Origin: Oceanicola sp.
Lineage (GTDB): Bacteria; Pseudomonadota; Alphaproteobacteria; Rhodobacterales; Rhodobacteraceae
DNA: 64,000 bases
Assembly (NCBI GenBank): GCA_017792405.1
Contig: CP051231.1
Coordinates: forward strand, 2,440,150-2,504,149
Direction of reading: 5' to 3'
The position numbers and the translations under genes are program-made. The notes beneath the pieces were generated by a model that saw nothing but the letters and a program-made list of their open reading frames with translations, made no database searches and was not told the origin of the DNA. Positions 8,641 through 18,162 of this stretch are shown here, in pieces (position 1 is the first letter of the stretch; every line of letters starts with the position of its first letter).

Positions 8641-9504
8641 TCAGTCGGCCGAAGCCACCTTCACCGCAGGCGCGCGCCCGGCGAATTCCTCGGTGGCCAT
8701 CTCGAGCCACTGGGCATAGGCCTCCTGGCTCACCACCTTCACGGTGATCGGCATATAGGCGTGGTCCTTGCCGCACAGCTCCGAACACTGGCCAAAGTAA
8801 ATGCCCTCGCGCTCGGCCTTGAACCACAGCTCGGCGGTCCGGCCCGGTACGGCATCCTGCTTCACACCGAAGGCCGGAATGGTCCAGGAGTGGATCACGT
8901 CGGCACCGGTCACGCGGACGACGACAACGGTATCCACCGGGATCACCACGGCGTTGTCGGTCGCCAGCAGGTACTCGTCGGGGGCGTAGCCATACTCTTC
9001 CAGCTCGTCGCGGGCGAGCATCAGGCTGTCGAAGGCAATGCCCTCTTCGGGGTACTCGTAGCCCCAGTACCACTGGTAGCCGGTGGCCTTGATGGTCAGT
9101 TCCGGCTCGGGGATTTCCTGCTGTTTGAACAGCACCGGCAGCGAGAAGGCGCCGATGAACACGAGGATCACGATGGGCCCGAGGGTCCATGCGATTTCAA
9201 GAGGGGTGTTGTGGGTGAAGTTTGCAGGCTTCGGGTTCGACTTCTGGTTGAAGCGCAGGATGATGATCGCCAGCAGCGCCACCACGAAAAGCGAGATGGC
9301 GATGATGATCACGTTCACCATGCCTTCCAGCCAGTGAATGTCGCGCGCCAGCTCGGTGGCGGCAGGCTGCCAGGCAATGCCCTTTTCATGCGGCTTGCCG
9401 ATGGATTCGAGCCCCTCGATCCCGTCCTGGGCGTGGGCGGCAACACCGTGAAAGGCCATCATGAGGCCGGTCGTCACGGCGGCAAGGAGCTTGGAAATCT
9501 TCAT
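8641..9504 (-). CDS. ctaC: cytochrome c oxidase subunit II
   Basis: Subunit II accepts electrons from cytochrome c through its binuclear CuA centre. The 287-residue precursor has a signal peptide ending AAHA|QDG (about residue 25), two membrane helices (about 63-85 and 102-125) and a cupredoxin domain. All CuA ligands are visible: H205, C240, E242, C244, H248 and M251 in [12 protein letters not shown]. The ATG at 9504 is preceded by AAGGGACG, whereas an in-frame ATG 81 bases further upstream has no such site. It is the first gene of the cta operon. Subunit I is not in the window. Confidence 0.97.
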   Translation of the reverse strand: MKISKLLAAVTTGLMMAFHGVAAHAQDGIEGLESIGKPHEKGIAWQPAATELARDIHWLEGMVNVIIIAISLFVVALLAIIILRFNQKSNPKPANFTHNTPLEIAWTLGPIVILVFIGAFSLPVLFKQQEIPEPELTIKATGYQWYWGYEYPEEGIAFDSLMLARDELEEYGYAPDEYLLATDNAVVIPVDTVVVVRVTGADVIHSWTIPAFGVKQDAVPGRTAELWFKAEREGIYFGQCSELCGKDHAYMPITVKVVSQEAYAQWLEMATEEFAGRAPAVKVASAD

Positions 9505-9666
9505 CGGCACGTCCCTTCGCTTGTCCTGAAGCGCGTCTGCGGGGTGGCGTTCGCGGTCCACCCGTTGTTCCTTCGCGCGTCTCAAACCATATTACATCCG
9601 ATCTCTCAAGCGGTTCCAGCGCGGCAATGTGGCGCGCGGGCCGGAAAAATCGACCGAGGAAATGAA

Positions 9667-11085
<1,419 letters not shown>

Positions 11086-11116
11086 CCCTGCGCGGTTAAC
11101 CATGTTTCCGCAGGCT

Positions 11117-11144
11117 CCGGGGCGCCTCTCGCCCCGGATTTTCG
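11117..11144 (+). terminator. rho-independent terminator after tldD
   Basis: A perfect 8-bp stem (CCGGGGCG with CGCCCCGG) closes a 5-base loop and is followed by ATTTTC. It ends the tldD transcript and separates it from dprA. Confidence 0.75.
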
Positions 11145-11264
11145 CTGTGGCGGGTGGCCTCTAACTCGCCACATCCGCCAAGCGCATGATTTACATTGAT
11201 AAATCGGCGGCATCCCTACGCCGCGAGAAAAATTTCGCATTTCTGCCCAAAATCTCCCGGCCCG

Positions 11265-11281
11265 TTAATAGCCGGTTAACC
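11265..11281 (+). promoter_or_regulatory. CtrA-type binding box upstream of dprA
   Basis: The sequence reads TTAA, then seven bases (TAGCCGG), then TTAACC, which matches the full CtrA consensus TTAA-N7-TTAA with the favoured CC after the second half. It lies 47 bp before the dprA start codon, where an activator would touch the promoter. A separate half-site, TTAACCAT at 11096-11103, lies earlier in the same intergenic region. CtrA control of competence-type genes, including those used to take up gene-transfer-agent DNA, is known in Rhodobacter capsulatus. Binding here is inferred. Confidence 0.65.
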
Positions 11282-11327
11282 ACTTAAGCCTAAAACAGAA
11301 CCTGCAAGCAGACGGAGCGACGTTGGC

Positions 11328-12467
11328 GTGGATTTGTTTTCTTCCCCACCCCCCCTCGCACCACCCACCTCGGAAGAAGATAAGCTGGCGTGGCTTCGTC
11401 TCTTGCGCTCTCGCCGGGTGGGCCCCACGACATTCTATCGCCTGATGGCCGAGCATGGCAGCGCCCCTGCCGCCCTCGAGGCCCTGCCGCAGGTCGCCGC
11501 GGCCGCCGGGGTGAGCCAGTATCACGCCTTCCCCCGCGATCTCGCCGCAAAGGAACTCGCCGCAGGCAAGCGCCACGGCGCCCGACTCATTGCCGCGGGC
11601 GAGCCGCAGTACCCCACCGCCCTGCGCGACCTGCCCGATGCCCCGCCCCTGCTCTGGGCGCAGGGCGACCTCACTCTTCTCAACAAACCCACCCTCGCCG
11701 TGATCGGCGCGCGCAACGCCTCCTCCCTCGGTCGCCGCATGGCAGGGCGGCTGGCCGGGGAGCTGGGCCGCGCTGGCCATGTCATCGCCTCCGGCCTCGC
11801 CCGCGGGGTCGATGCCGAGGCTCACAAGGCCGCGCTGGACAGCGGCACCATCGCCGTGGTCGCCGGCGGGGTCGATGTGACCTACCCGCAGGAGAACGCC
11901 GCGCTGATGGCCCGGATCGCCGAGGGCGGGCTGATCCTTTCCGAGGAGCCGCCGGGCCTGCAACCACAGGCGCGGCACTTTCCCAAGCGCAACCGCATCA
12001 TCTCCGGCCTCGCCCGCGGTGTGGTCGTTGTCGAGGCCGGTGCCCGCTCCGGCAGCCTCATCACCGCTCGCATGGCGCTGGATCAGGGCCGCGAGGTGCT
12101 CGCCGTGCCCGGCCACCCCTTCGATGCCCGCGCCTCTGGCTGCAACATGCTCATCCGCGATGGCGCGACCCTCGTGCGCGGCGCCGATGACGTGCTGGAG
12201 GCGCTCGGCCCCGCCGCCGCCCAGCCCGCAGACACCAAGCCCCCCCAGCCCGCCGACCTGCCCCGCGCGCCCGAGCGCCCCAAGGCCGAGACCACCAGCC
12301 TCCACGCCCGCATCCTCGGCCTCATCGGCCCCTCGCCGATGGCCGAAGACCAGCTCGCCCGCGACCTCTCGGTCCCTGCCCAGCGCCTCTCCGAAAACCT
12401 GCTCTCGCTTGAGCTCGATGGTCGGATCGCCCGCCAGCCCGGCGGCCTCATCGTCAAGACTGCGTGA
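11328..12467 (+). CDS. dprA: DNA-processing protein DprA
   Basis: DprA binds incoming single-stranded DNA and loads RecA on it during transformation; in Rhodobacteraceae it also serves recipients of gene transfer agents. The 379-residue protein has an N-terminal helical region, the Rossmann-like DprA core (VIGARNASSLGRR near residue 125, SGLARGVDAEAHKAAL, then PKRNRIISGL), a Pro/Ala-rich linker near residues 290-320, and a C-terminal winged helix. The start is GTG, with GGAG 10-13 bases upstream. A CtrA-type box precedes the gene. It stands alone between tldD and topA. Confidence 0.95.
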   Translation: MDLFSSPPPLAPPTSEEDKLAWLRLLRSRRVGPTTFYRLMAEHGSAPAALEALPQVAAAAGVSQYHAFPRDLAAKELAAGKRHGARLIAAGEPQYPTALRDLPDAPPLLWAQGDLTLLNKPTLAVIGARNASSLGRRMAGRLAGELGRAGHVIASGLARGVDAEAHKAALDSGTIAVVAGGVDVTYPQENAALMARIAEGGLILSEEPPGLQPQARHFPKRNRIISGLARGVVVVEAGARSGSLITARMALDQGREVLAVPGHPFDARASGCNMLIRDGATLVRGADDVLEALGPAAAQPADTKPPQPADLPRAPERPKAETTSLHARILGLIGPSPMAEDQLARDLSVPAQRLSENLLSLELDGRIARQPGGLIVKTA

Positions 12468-12608
12468 TCCGCCACCCCCGGAGGCCACCCCACGCGCGCT
12501 CGCGCGAGGCCCGGCGCCGAGGCGTGAATGGCTCCATTGACAAGGCGGCAACAGCCCCCACATGTTGCGCGCCAATTCGAGTCACCCCCCAGCCCTGAAA
12601 GGCGCCCC

Positions 12609-15218
12609 ATGCCAGTTGTCGTTGTCGAGTCCCCCGCCAAGGCCAAGACAATCAACAAATATCTGGGCTCCGACTATACCGTTCTGGCCTCCTACGGCCA
12701 CGTCCGCGACCTGCCGCCAAAGGATGGCTCGGTCGACCCCGAGCATGAGTTCGAGATGAAATGGGAGGTGGCGTCCGACAGCAAAAAGCACGTCGCCGCC
12801 ATCGCCAACGCCCTGAAGGATGACAACGCGCTCATCCTCGCAACCGACCCCGACCGCGAGGGCGAGGCGATCAGCTGGCACCTCAAGGAGGCGCTGACCA
12901 AGCGCAAGTCGATCAAGAAGGATACGCCGGTTTCCCGCGTCACCTTCAACGCGATCACCAAGGACGCCGTGACCAAGGCCATGGCCGAGCCGCGCGACAT
13001 TGATATGGAGCTGGTCGAGGCCTACCTCGCCCGCCGCGCGCTCGATTATCTCGTGGGCTTCAACCTCTCCCCCGTGCTCTGGCGCAAGCTGCCCGGTGCC
13101 CGTTCCGCTGGCCGCGTGCAGTCGGTCTGCCTGCGCCTCATCGTCGAGCGCGAAATGGAGATCGAGGCCTTCCGCGCCCGCGAGTACTGGTCGGTCAAGG
13201 CCATGCTTACCACCCCGCGCGGCCAGAACTTCGAGGCCCGGCTCACTGTTCTGGGCGGCAAGAAGCTCGACCGCTACGACATCGAGAACGAGACCGCCGC
13301 CGAGCTGGCGGTTCAGGCGATCAACAGCCGTGACCTCTCTGTGCAGTCGGTCGAGGCCAAGCCCAACACCCGCAACCCCTCGCCCCCCTTCATGACCTCC
13401 ACGCTCCAGCAGGAGGCGAGCCGCAAGTTCGGCATGGGCGCGCGGGCCTGCATGGGCACGGCGCAGCGGCTCTACGAAGCCGGGCATATCACCTACATGC
13501 GGACGGATGGCATCGACATGGCCCCAGAGGCCGTCGCCGCCGCCCGCGATGCCATCGGCGCGCGTTTCGGCAAGGAGTATGTGCCGGGCGAGCCGCGCAT
13601 CTACAAGAACAAGGCCAAGAACGCGCAGGAAGCCCACGAATGTATCCGCCCCACGGATATGAGCGCGGACCCTGACAGCCTCAATCTCGAGGCCGACCAG
13701 CGCAAGCTGTACGACCTGATCTGGAAGCGTACGCTCGCCTCCCAGATGGCCAGCGCGAAGTTCGAGCGCACCACCGTCACCGTTGGCTCCAAGGATGGCC
13801 AGGTCGAGCTGCGCGCCACCGGTCAGGTGGTGCTCTTCGACGGGTTCCTGAAGGTCTATGAAGAGGGCCGCGACGACGAGGTGGTCGATGACGACGACCG
13901 CCGCCTGCCGCAGGTCGCCGAGGGCGATGCCACCGCCAAGCAATCGGTCACGCCCGATCAGCACTTCACCCAGCCCCCGCCCCGCTACACCGAGGCCACG
14001 CTGGTCAAGCGGATGGAAGAGCTCGGCATCGGCCGCCCCTCCACCTACGCCTCGATCGTCACCACGATTCAGGACCGCGAGTATGTGACCAAGGACAAGG
14101 GCCGCCTCATCCCCGAGGACAAGGGCCGCTTGGTGACGGTGTTCCTCACCAACTATTTCCGCCGCTACGTGGGCTACGAGTTCACCGCCAAACTGGAGGA
14201 GGAGCTCGACGAGATCTCGGCAGGCGATGCCCAGTGGACCTCGGTGCTCGCCAGTTTCTGGCGTGATTTCAAGGCCGCGATCGAAGAGACCTCCGAGCTG
14301 CGCATCACCGAGGTGCTCGAAAAGATCAACGAGGTGCTCGAGCCGCACCTCTTCCCGCCGCTGCCCGAGGGTGGCGACCCGCGCCTTTGCCCCAACTGCG
14401 GCAAGGGCCGGCTCTCCATGCGCACCGCGCGCTCCGGCGGCGCCTTTATCGGCTGCTCGAACTATCCCGAATGCCGCTACACCCGCCCCTTCGGCCCGCC
14501 CGATCCCGAGGCCGAGAAAAGCGCGATCCCGCCCGAGGGCAAACTGCTGGGCGAAGACGGTGGTGACAAGATCTGGGTCATGAAGGGCCGCTTCGGCCCC
14601 TACGTCCAGCGCGGCGAGGTCACCGAAGACAACAAGAAGCCCCCGCGCCAGTCGGTCCCCAAGGAGTGGAAGCCTGAAGAGCTGGAGCTGGCCACCGCCG
14701 TCAAGCTGCTCTCCCTGCCCCGCCTGATCGGCACGCACCCCGAAGATGGCGTGAACGTCTGGGCCAACATCGGGCGCTACGGGCCTTACCTGAAACACGC
14801 CGAAAGCACCTCCGACCGGGGCGGCACCAATGCCAACCTCGAAGGCCTCGATGAAGTCTGGGAAGTGGGGATGAACCGCGCCGTCCAGCTCTTGGCCGAA
14901 AAGGTCGCCTCGCGCGGCGGGCGCGGCGCCGCCAAGACCCTGCGCGAGCTGGGCGAACACCCCGAGGCGGGCGGCCCTGTGGCGATCATGGAGGGCAAAT
15001 ACGGCCCCTACGTGAAGTGGGACAAGATCAACGCCACCTTGCCCAAGGGCTCCGACCCGGAGCAATTTACCATGGAAGCCGCCGTTGAGCTGATCGCCGA
15101 GAAAGCCGCCTCCAAGGGCAAGAAGCGCCCCGCCAAGAAGGCGGCAGCCAAGAAAACAACGGCCAAGAAGCCCGCCGCAAAGAAGGCTCCGGCGAAGAAG
15201 ACAGCCGCCAAAAAGTAA
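12609..15218 (+). CDS. topA: DNA topoisomerase I
   Basis: TopA relaxes negative supercoils by nicking and passing single strands. The 869-residue protein starts with the TOPRIM domain (VVVESPAKAKTINKYLG, then ATDPDREGEAI with the metal-binding acidic residues). The catalytic tyrosine is Y296 in TYMRTDG, and the GRPSTYASI block is present. A four-cysteine zinc ribbon (CPNCGKGR to CSNYPECRY, about residues 595-625) is followed by further topoisomerase C-terminal repeats with GRFGPYVQ/GRYGPYLK/GKYGPYVK. The end is a lysine/alanine tail of about 30 residues, likely DNA-binding. The start was chosen at the ATG giving MPVVVVESPAKAK; AAAGGC lies upstream. Confidence 0.97.
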   Translation: MPVVVVESPAKAKTINKYLGSDYTVLASYGHVRDLPPKDGSVDPEHEFEMKWEVASDSKKHVAAIANALKDDNALILATDPDREGEAISWHLKEALTKRKSIKKDTPVSRVTFNAITKDAVTKAMAEPRDIDMELVEAYLARRALDYLVGFNLSPVLWRKLPGARSAGRVQSVCLRLIVEREMEIEAFRAREYWSVKAMLTTPRGQNFEARLTVLGGKKLDRYDIENETAAELAVQAINSRDLSVQSVEAKPNTRNPSPPFMTSTLQQEASRKFGMGARACMGTAQRLYEAGHITYMRTDGIDMAPEAVAAARDAIGARFGKEYVPGEPRIYKNKAKNAQEAHECIRPTDMSADPDSLNLEADQRKLYDLIWKRTLASQMASAKFERTTVTVGSKDGQVELRATGQVVLFDGFLKVYEEGRDDEVVDDDDRRLPQVAEGDATAKQSVTPDQHFTQPPPRYTEATLVKRMEELGIGRPSTYASIVTTIQDREYVTKDKGRLIPEDKGRLVTVFLTNYFRRYVGYEFTAKLEEELDEISAGDAQWTSVLASFWRDFKAAIEETSELRITEVLEKINEVLEPHLFPPLPEGGDPRLCPNCGKGRLSMRTARSGGAFIGCSNYPECRYTRPFGPPDPEAEKSAIPPEGKLLGEDGGDKIWVMKGRFGPYVQRGEVTEDNKKPPRQSVPKEWKPEELELATAVKLLSLPRLIGTHPEDGVNVWANIGRYGPYLKHAESTSDRGGTNANLEGLDEVWEVGMNRAVQLLAEKVASRGGRGAAKTLRELGEHPEAGGPVAIMEGKYGPYVKWDKINATLPKGSDPEQFTMEAAVELIAEKAASKGKKRPAKKAAAKKTTAKKPAAKKAPAKKTAAKK

Positions 15219-15235
15219 TCCCTGCCACGGGATTA
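15216..15235 (+). terminator. weak stem-loop overlapping topA stop
   Basis: TAATCCC pairs with GGGATTA across a TGCCAC loop, and the left arm includes the topA stop codon. No T-run follows, so termination by this element alone is doubtful. Confidence 0.3.
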
Positions 15236-15259
15236 CCGCAATCTCGCGCCTCTCCTGCC

Positions 15260-15276
15260 TGAAACGCGGATTAACC
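15260..15276 (+). promoter_or_regulatory. degenerate CtrA-like box upstream of the 89-residue gene
   Basis: TGAA, seven bases, then TTAACC: the second half is perfect and the first half has one mismatch to TTAA-N7-TTAACC. It lies 29 bp before the start codon of the small membrane protein gene. This is a pattern match only. Confidence 0.35.
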
Positions 15277-15304
15277 ACGTTTTGCACAGCAGAAGAGGCG
15301 CCGG

Positions 15305-15574
15305 ATGTTCCGCAAGATCTACGATTGCATCAACCCCATGGTGGTCATGCCCATCTGCGGGGTGGCCTACGGGCTGGTCCGTGCGGCGGGCGCCTATGTG
15401 GACAGCGTGCAGGCGGGCGCCGAGATGAGCGGCCCCCAGATCGCGGGTTATACGCTGGGCGCCGTCTTTGTCTGGGGCCTTGCCGGGCTGACCCTCGCTT
15501 GGGTCTTCGAGTGGTTCGACCGCCGCGAGGCCCGCAAGCAGGGCGAGGCCTCCGAGGCCGAACAGCAGGGCTGA
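15305..15574 (+). CDS. small two-helix membrane protein of unknown function
   Basis: The 89-residue product has two hydrophobic segments (about residues 10-28 and 46-68) and a charged C-terminal tail ending [10 protein letters not shown] do not recognise a family. The start ATG follows AGAAGAGGCGCCGG, an acceptable ribosome site. It lies alone in the 456 bp between topA and scoA, and codon use matches the neighbours, so it is probably real. A CtrA-like box lies just upstream. Confidence 0.65.
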   Translation: MFRKIYDCINPMVVMPICGVAYGLVRAAGAYVDSVQAGAEMSGPQIAGYTLGAVFVWGLAGLTLAWVFEWFDRREARKQGEASEAEQQG

Positions 15575-15674
15575 TCCCCGCGCAGCAGGCGCGCCGCCCC
15601 CGCCGCACCGCAGCATTTCATTGACTCCTCCCCCGCGCCGCGTGACAACGGGGCCAGCGCAAAGAGGAGTTCCC

Positions 15675-16379
15675 ATGCAAAAAGTCTACGGCTCCGCGGC
15701 GGAGGCGCTCGACGGCCTCCTGTTCGACGGCATGTTCATCGCGGCGGGCGGTTTCGGCCTCTGCGGCATCCCCGAGCTTCTGATCGACGCCATCGTGGAG
15801 AGCGGCACCAAGGATCTGACGATCGCCTCCAACAACTGTGGCGTCGACGGTTTTGGCCTCGGCAAGCTGCTCGATACCAAGCAGATCAAGAAGATGCTCA
15901 GCTCCTACGTGGGCGAGAACGCCGAGTTCATGCGGCAGTATCTCTCCGGCGAGCTAGAGCTTGAGTTCAACCCCCAGGGCACCCTCGCCGAGCGCATGCG
16001 CGCCGGCGGCTGCGGCATCCCCGGCTTCTACACCGCCACCGGCGTCGGCACGGTGATCGCCGAGGGCAAGGAAGTGAAGAGCTTCGGCGGCAAGGATTAC
16101 ATCCTCGAAGAGGGCATCTTCGCGGATGTCGCCATCGTCAAGGCCTGGAAGGCCGACGAGACCGGCAACTGCGTCTTCCGCAAGACCGCCCGCAACTTCA
16201 ACCCGCCGGCGGCCATGTGCGGCAAGGTCTGCGTGATGGAGGTCGAGGAGATCGTGCCCACCGGCAGCCTCGACCCCGACCACATCCACCTGCCCGGCAT
16301 CTACGTGCATCGCATCATCCAGGGCGAGCACGAAAAGCGGATCGAGCAGCGCACCACGCGCAAGAAGGAGGACGCATAA
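15675..16379 (+). CDS. scoA: 3-oxoacid CoA-transferase subunit A
   Basis: With ScoB this forms succinyl-CoA:3-ketoacid CoA transferase, which activates acetoacetate so that ketone bodies can enter central metabolism. The 234-residue length is normal for the A subunit. The glycine-rich [10 protein letters not shown] loop lies near residues 22-31, and [11 protein letters not shown] follows. AAAGAGGAG stands 6 bases before the ATG, which fixes the start. It overlaps scoB by one base (TAATG). Confidence 0.96.
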   Translation: MQKVYGSAAEALDGLLFDGMFIAAGGFGLCGIPELLIDAIVESGTKDLTIASNNCGVDGFGLGKLLDTKQIKKMLSSYVGENAEFMRQYLSGELELEFNPQGTLAERMRAGGCGIPGFYTATGVGTVIAEGKEVKSFGGKDYILEEGIFADVAIVKAWKADETGNCVFRKTARNFNPPAAMCGKVCVMEVEEIVPTGSLDPDHIHLPGIYVHRIIQGEHEKRIEQRTTRKKEDA

Positions 16380-17002
16380 TGCCTTGGGATCGCAATCAAA
16401 TGGCCGCCCGCGCGGCAGATGAGCTCGAAGACGGCTGGTATGTGAACCTCGGCATCGGCATCCCGACGCTGGTGGCCAACTACGTGGGCGACAAGGACAT
16501 CACCCTACAGTCCGAAAACGGCATGCTCGGCATGGGCCCCTTTCCCTTCGAGGGCGAGGAAGACCCCGACCTGATCAACGCCGGCAAGCAGACAATCACC
16601 GAGCTGCGCCGCACCAGCTACTTCGACAGCGCCACCAGCTTCGGCATGATCCGCGGCGGCAAGATTGCCGCGGCGATCCTTGGCGCGATGGAAGTGGCCG
16701 AGAACGGCGATCTCGCCAACTGGATGATCCCCGGCAAGCTCGTGAAGGGCATGGGCGGCGCGATGGATCTCGTCGCCGGCGTCGGCCGCGTGATCGTGGT
16801 GATGGACCACACCAACAAGCACGGCGACAGCAAGGTGCTGAAGGAATGCACCCTGCCGCTCACCGGCACAGGCGTCGTCGACCGGATCATCACCAACCTC
16901 GGTGTGCTCGACGTGGTCGAGGGCGGTCTCAAGATCGTCGAACTCGCCGATGGCGTGACCGAAGAAGAGCTGCGCGCCGCCACCCAGGCCACCATCGTCT
17001 AA
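16379..17002 (+). CDS. scoB: 3-oxoacid CoA-transferase subunit B
   Basis: The B subunit carries the catalytic glutamate that forms the enzyme-CoA thioester: E46 in SENGMLGMGP. The 207-residue protein begins with a substrate/CoA-binding NLGIGIPTLV stretch. The start shares a base with the scoA stop, so translation is coupled. A strong terminator follows 44 bp after the stop, closing a two-gene operon. Confidence 0.96.
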   Translation: MPWDRNQMAARAADELEDGWYVNLGIGIPTLVANYVGDKDITLQSENGMLGMGPFPFEGEEDPDLINAGKQTITELRRTSYFDSATSFGMIRGGKIAAAILGAMEVAENGDLANWMIPGKLVKGMGGAMDLVAGVGRVIVVMDHTNKHGDSKVLKECTLPLTGTGVVDRIITNLGVLDVVEGGLKIVELADGVTEEELRAATQATIV

Positions 17003-17046
17003 CCGCACAGGCTGCGCGCAAATCGCGCAGCTTTAGCACCGCAGAT

Positions 17047-17076
17047 CGGGCCGCCCCACACCGGGCGGCCCGTTTC
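17047..17076 (+). terminator. strong rho-independent terminator after scoAB
   Basis: A perfect 10-bp GC-rich stem (CGGGCCGCCC with GGGCGGCCCG) with a 6-base loop is followed by TTTCC. It isolates scoAB from the next operon. Confidence 0.85.
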
Positions 17077-17102
17077 CGTTTAACCGTTGAGAAAACGGAA
17101 AC
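17072..17102 (+). promoter_or_regulatory. 10-bp inverted repeat at the dprE operon promoter (putative operator)
   Basis: GTTTCCGTTT at 17072-17081 is repeated as AAACGGAAAC at 17093-17102, with 11 bases between. Centre-to-centre spacing is two helical turns, fitting a dimeric repressor. A promoter-like pair TTGAGA (17087-17092) and CATTAT (17110-17115), 17 bp apart, overlaps the right half. The left arm begins within the last bases of the scoB terminator. Confidence 0.5.
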
Positions 17103-17145
17103 AACTTCACATTATTGCCCTAATCTGTTGCTACCCGAGCGAGCA

Positions 17146-18162
17146 ATGACAATGGCGACGAGCAGCTCATCTCCCGGCACCAAACGGCGCCCCGGCCTGC
17201 CCCGCGTGGGGCGGGAGCTTTACTTTGTGCTCGTGCTGCTCGGCCTCTTCGCCCTCGGCTTCCTCGGCCTCGCCCTCGCGGGCGGCTGGGAGGAGAGCTG
17301 GGAGCAGGTCATGCAGCTCTCGGTGCTGCAACTCGCCGCCCTGCTGGCCCTCAGCCTCGTCAATTATCTCTTCCGTGGCCTGCGCTGGCACCTCTTTGCC
17401 TGCCGCCTCGGCATCCCGCTCGGCCTACGCGCCAACATCCGCCATTTCCTCGGCGGCTTCGCGATGACGGCCACGCCGGGCCGGGTCGGCGAGCTAGTCC
17501 GGATGCGCTGGATCAGCCGTGAGGCTGGCTGGCCTTTCACCCGCTCCGCCCCGCTCGTGCTGGTCGACCGCGCCTCCGACCTCGCCGCCATGGGCCTCAT
17601 CCTCGCGGGTGCGCTTTCGCTCTCCACGATGGGCATCAAGGGTGCGCTCACCGTCGCCGTGCTGGCGCTGGTCGCCGCCGTCGTCGCCACACGCCCGGCC
17701 CTGCTGACCGCGCTGGTCACGCTGGCCTACCGCACCACCGGATGGCTGCCCCGGCTCTTCGCCCGCATCCGCTCCGCCGCCCGCTCGCTCAAGCAATGCT
17801 CCACCGCGCCGGTGATCGCAGGCTCGCTCACGCTGGGCCTCGCGGGCTGGGTGGCCGAAGGCTATGCCTTCCACCTATTGTTGGGCTGGATGGGCGCCGA
17901 TATCGGCTTCTTCAACGCCGTGGCGATCTTCGTCCTCTCCACCCTCGCAGGCGGCCTCACCGGTGCGCCCGGTGGCGTTGGCGGGGCGGAGGCGGCGATG
18001 ATCGCGCTGCTCAAGCTCCACGGCATCCCGCTGGAGGTCTCGGTGCCCGCCACCGCCGTCATCCGCGTCACAACTCTCTGGTTCGCCATCGGGCTCGGGC
18101 TTCTGGTCTTTCCCTTCGCTGAGCGGGCCTCTCTCAAGGCAAAATCCAAGGCTGTCGCATGA
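17146..18162 (+). CDS. UPF0104 / lysylphosphatidylglycerol-synthase-type membrane protein
   Basis: This 338-residue polytopic membrane protein has about eight hydrophobic helices and family marks NYLFRGLRWHL, TPGRVGELVRM and the late GAPGGVGGAEAAM. Members are linked to lipid flipping or glycolipid synthesis. It lacks the soluble domain of true MprF. It is the first gene of an operon with dprE1-like and dprE2-like genes, overlapping the former by four bases, so it may act on a polyprenyl-linked sugar. The function is inferred from context only. The start could also be the ATG two codons later. Confidence 0.8.
   Translation: MTMATSSSSPGTKRRPGLPRVGRELYFVLVLLGLFALGFLGLALAGGWEESWEQVMQLSVLQLAALLALSLVNYLFRGLRWHLFACRLGIPLGLRANIRHFLGGFAMTATPGRVGELVRMRWISREAGWPFTRSAPLVLVDRASDLAAMGLILAGALSLSTMGIKGALTVAVLALVAAVVATRPALLTALVTLAYRTTGWLPRLFARIRSAARSLKQCSTAPVIAGSLTLGLAGWVAEGYAFHLLLGWMGADIGFFNAVAIFVLSTLAGGLTGAPGGVGGAEAAMIALLKLHGIPLEVSVPATAVIRVTTLWFAIGLGLLVFPFAERASLKAKSKAVA

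Noticed and set aside
15120..15215. Repeated AAGAAG/GCC units at the end of topA as a DNA tandem repeat
   Set aside because: They encode the Lys/Ala tail common in alphaproteobacterial TopA, a protein-level low-complexity feature rather than a mobile repeat.
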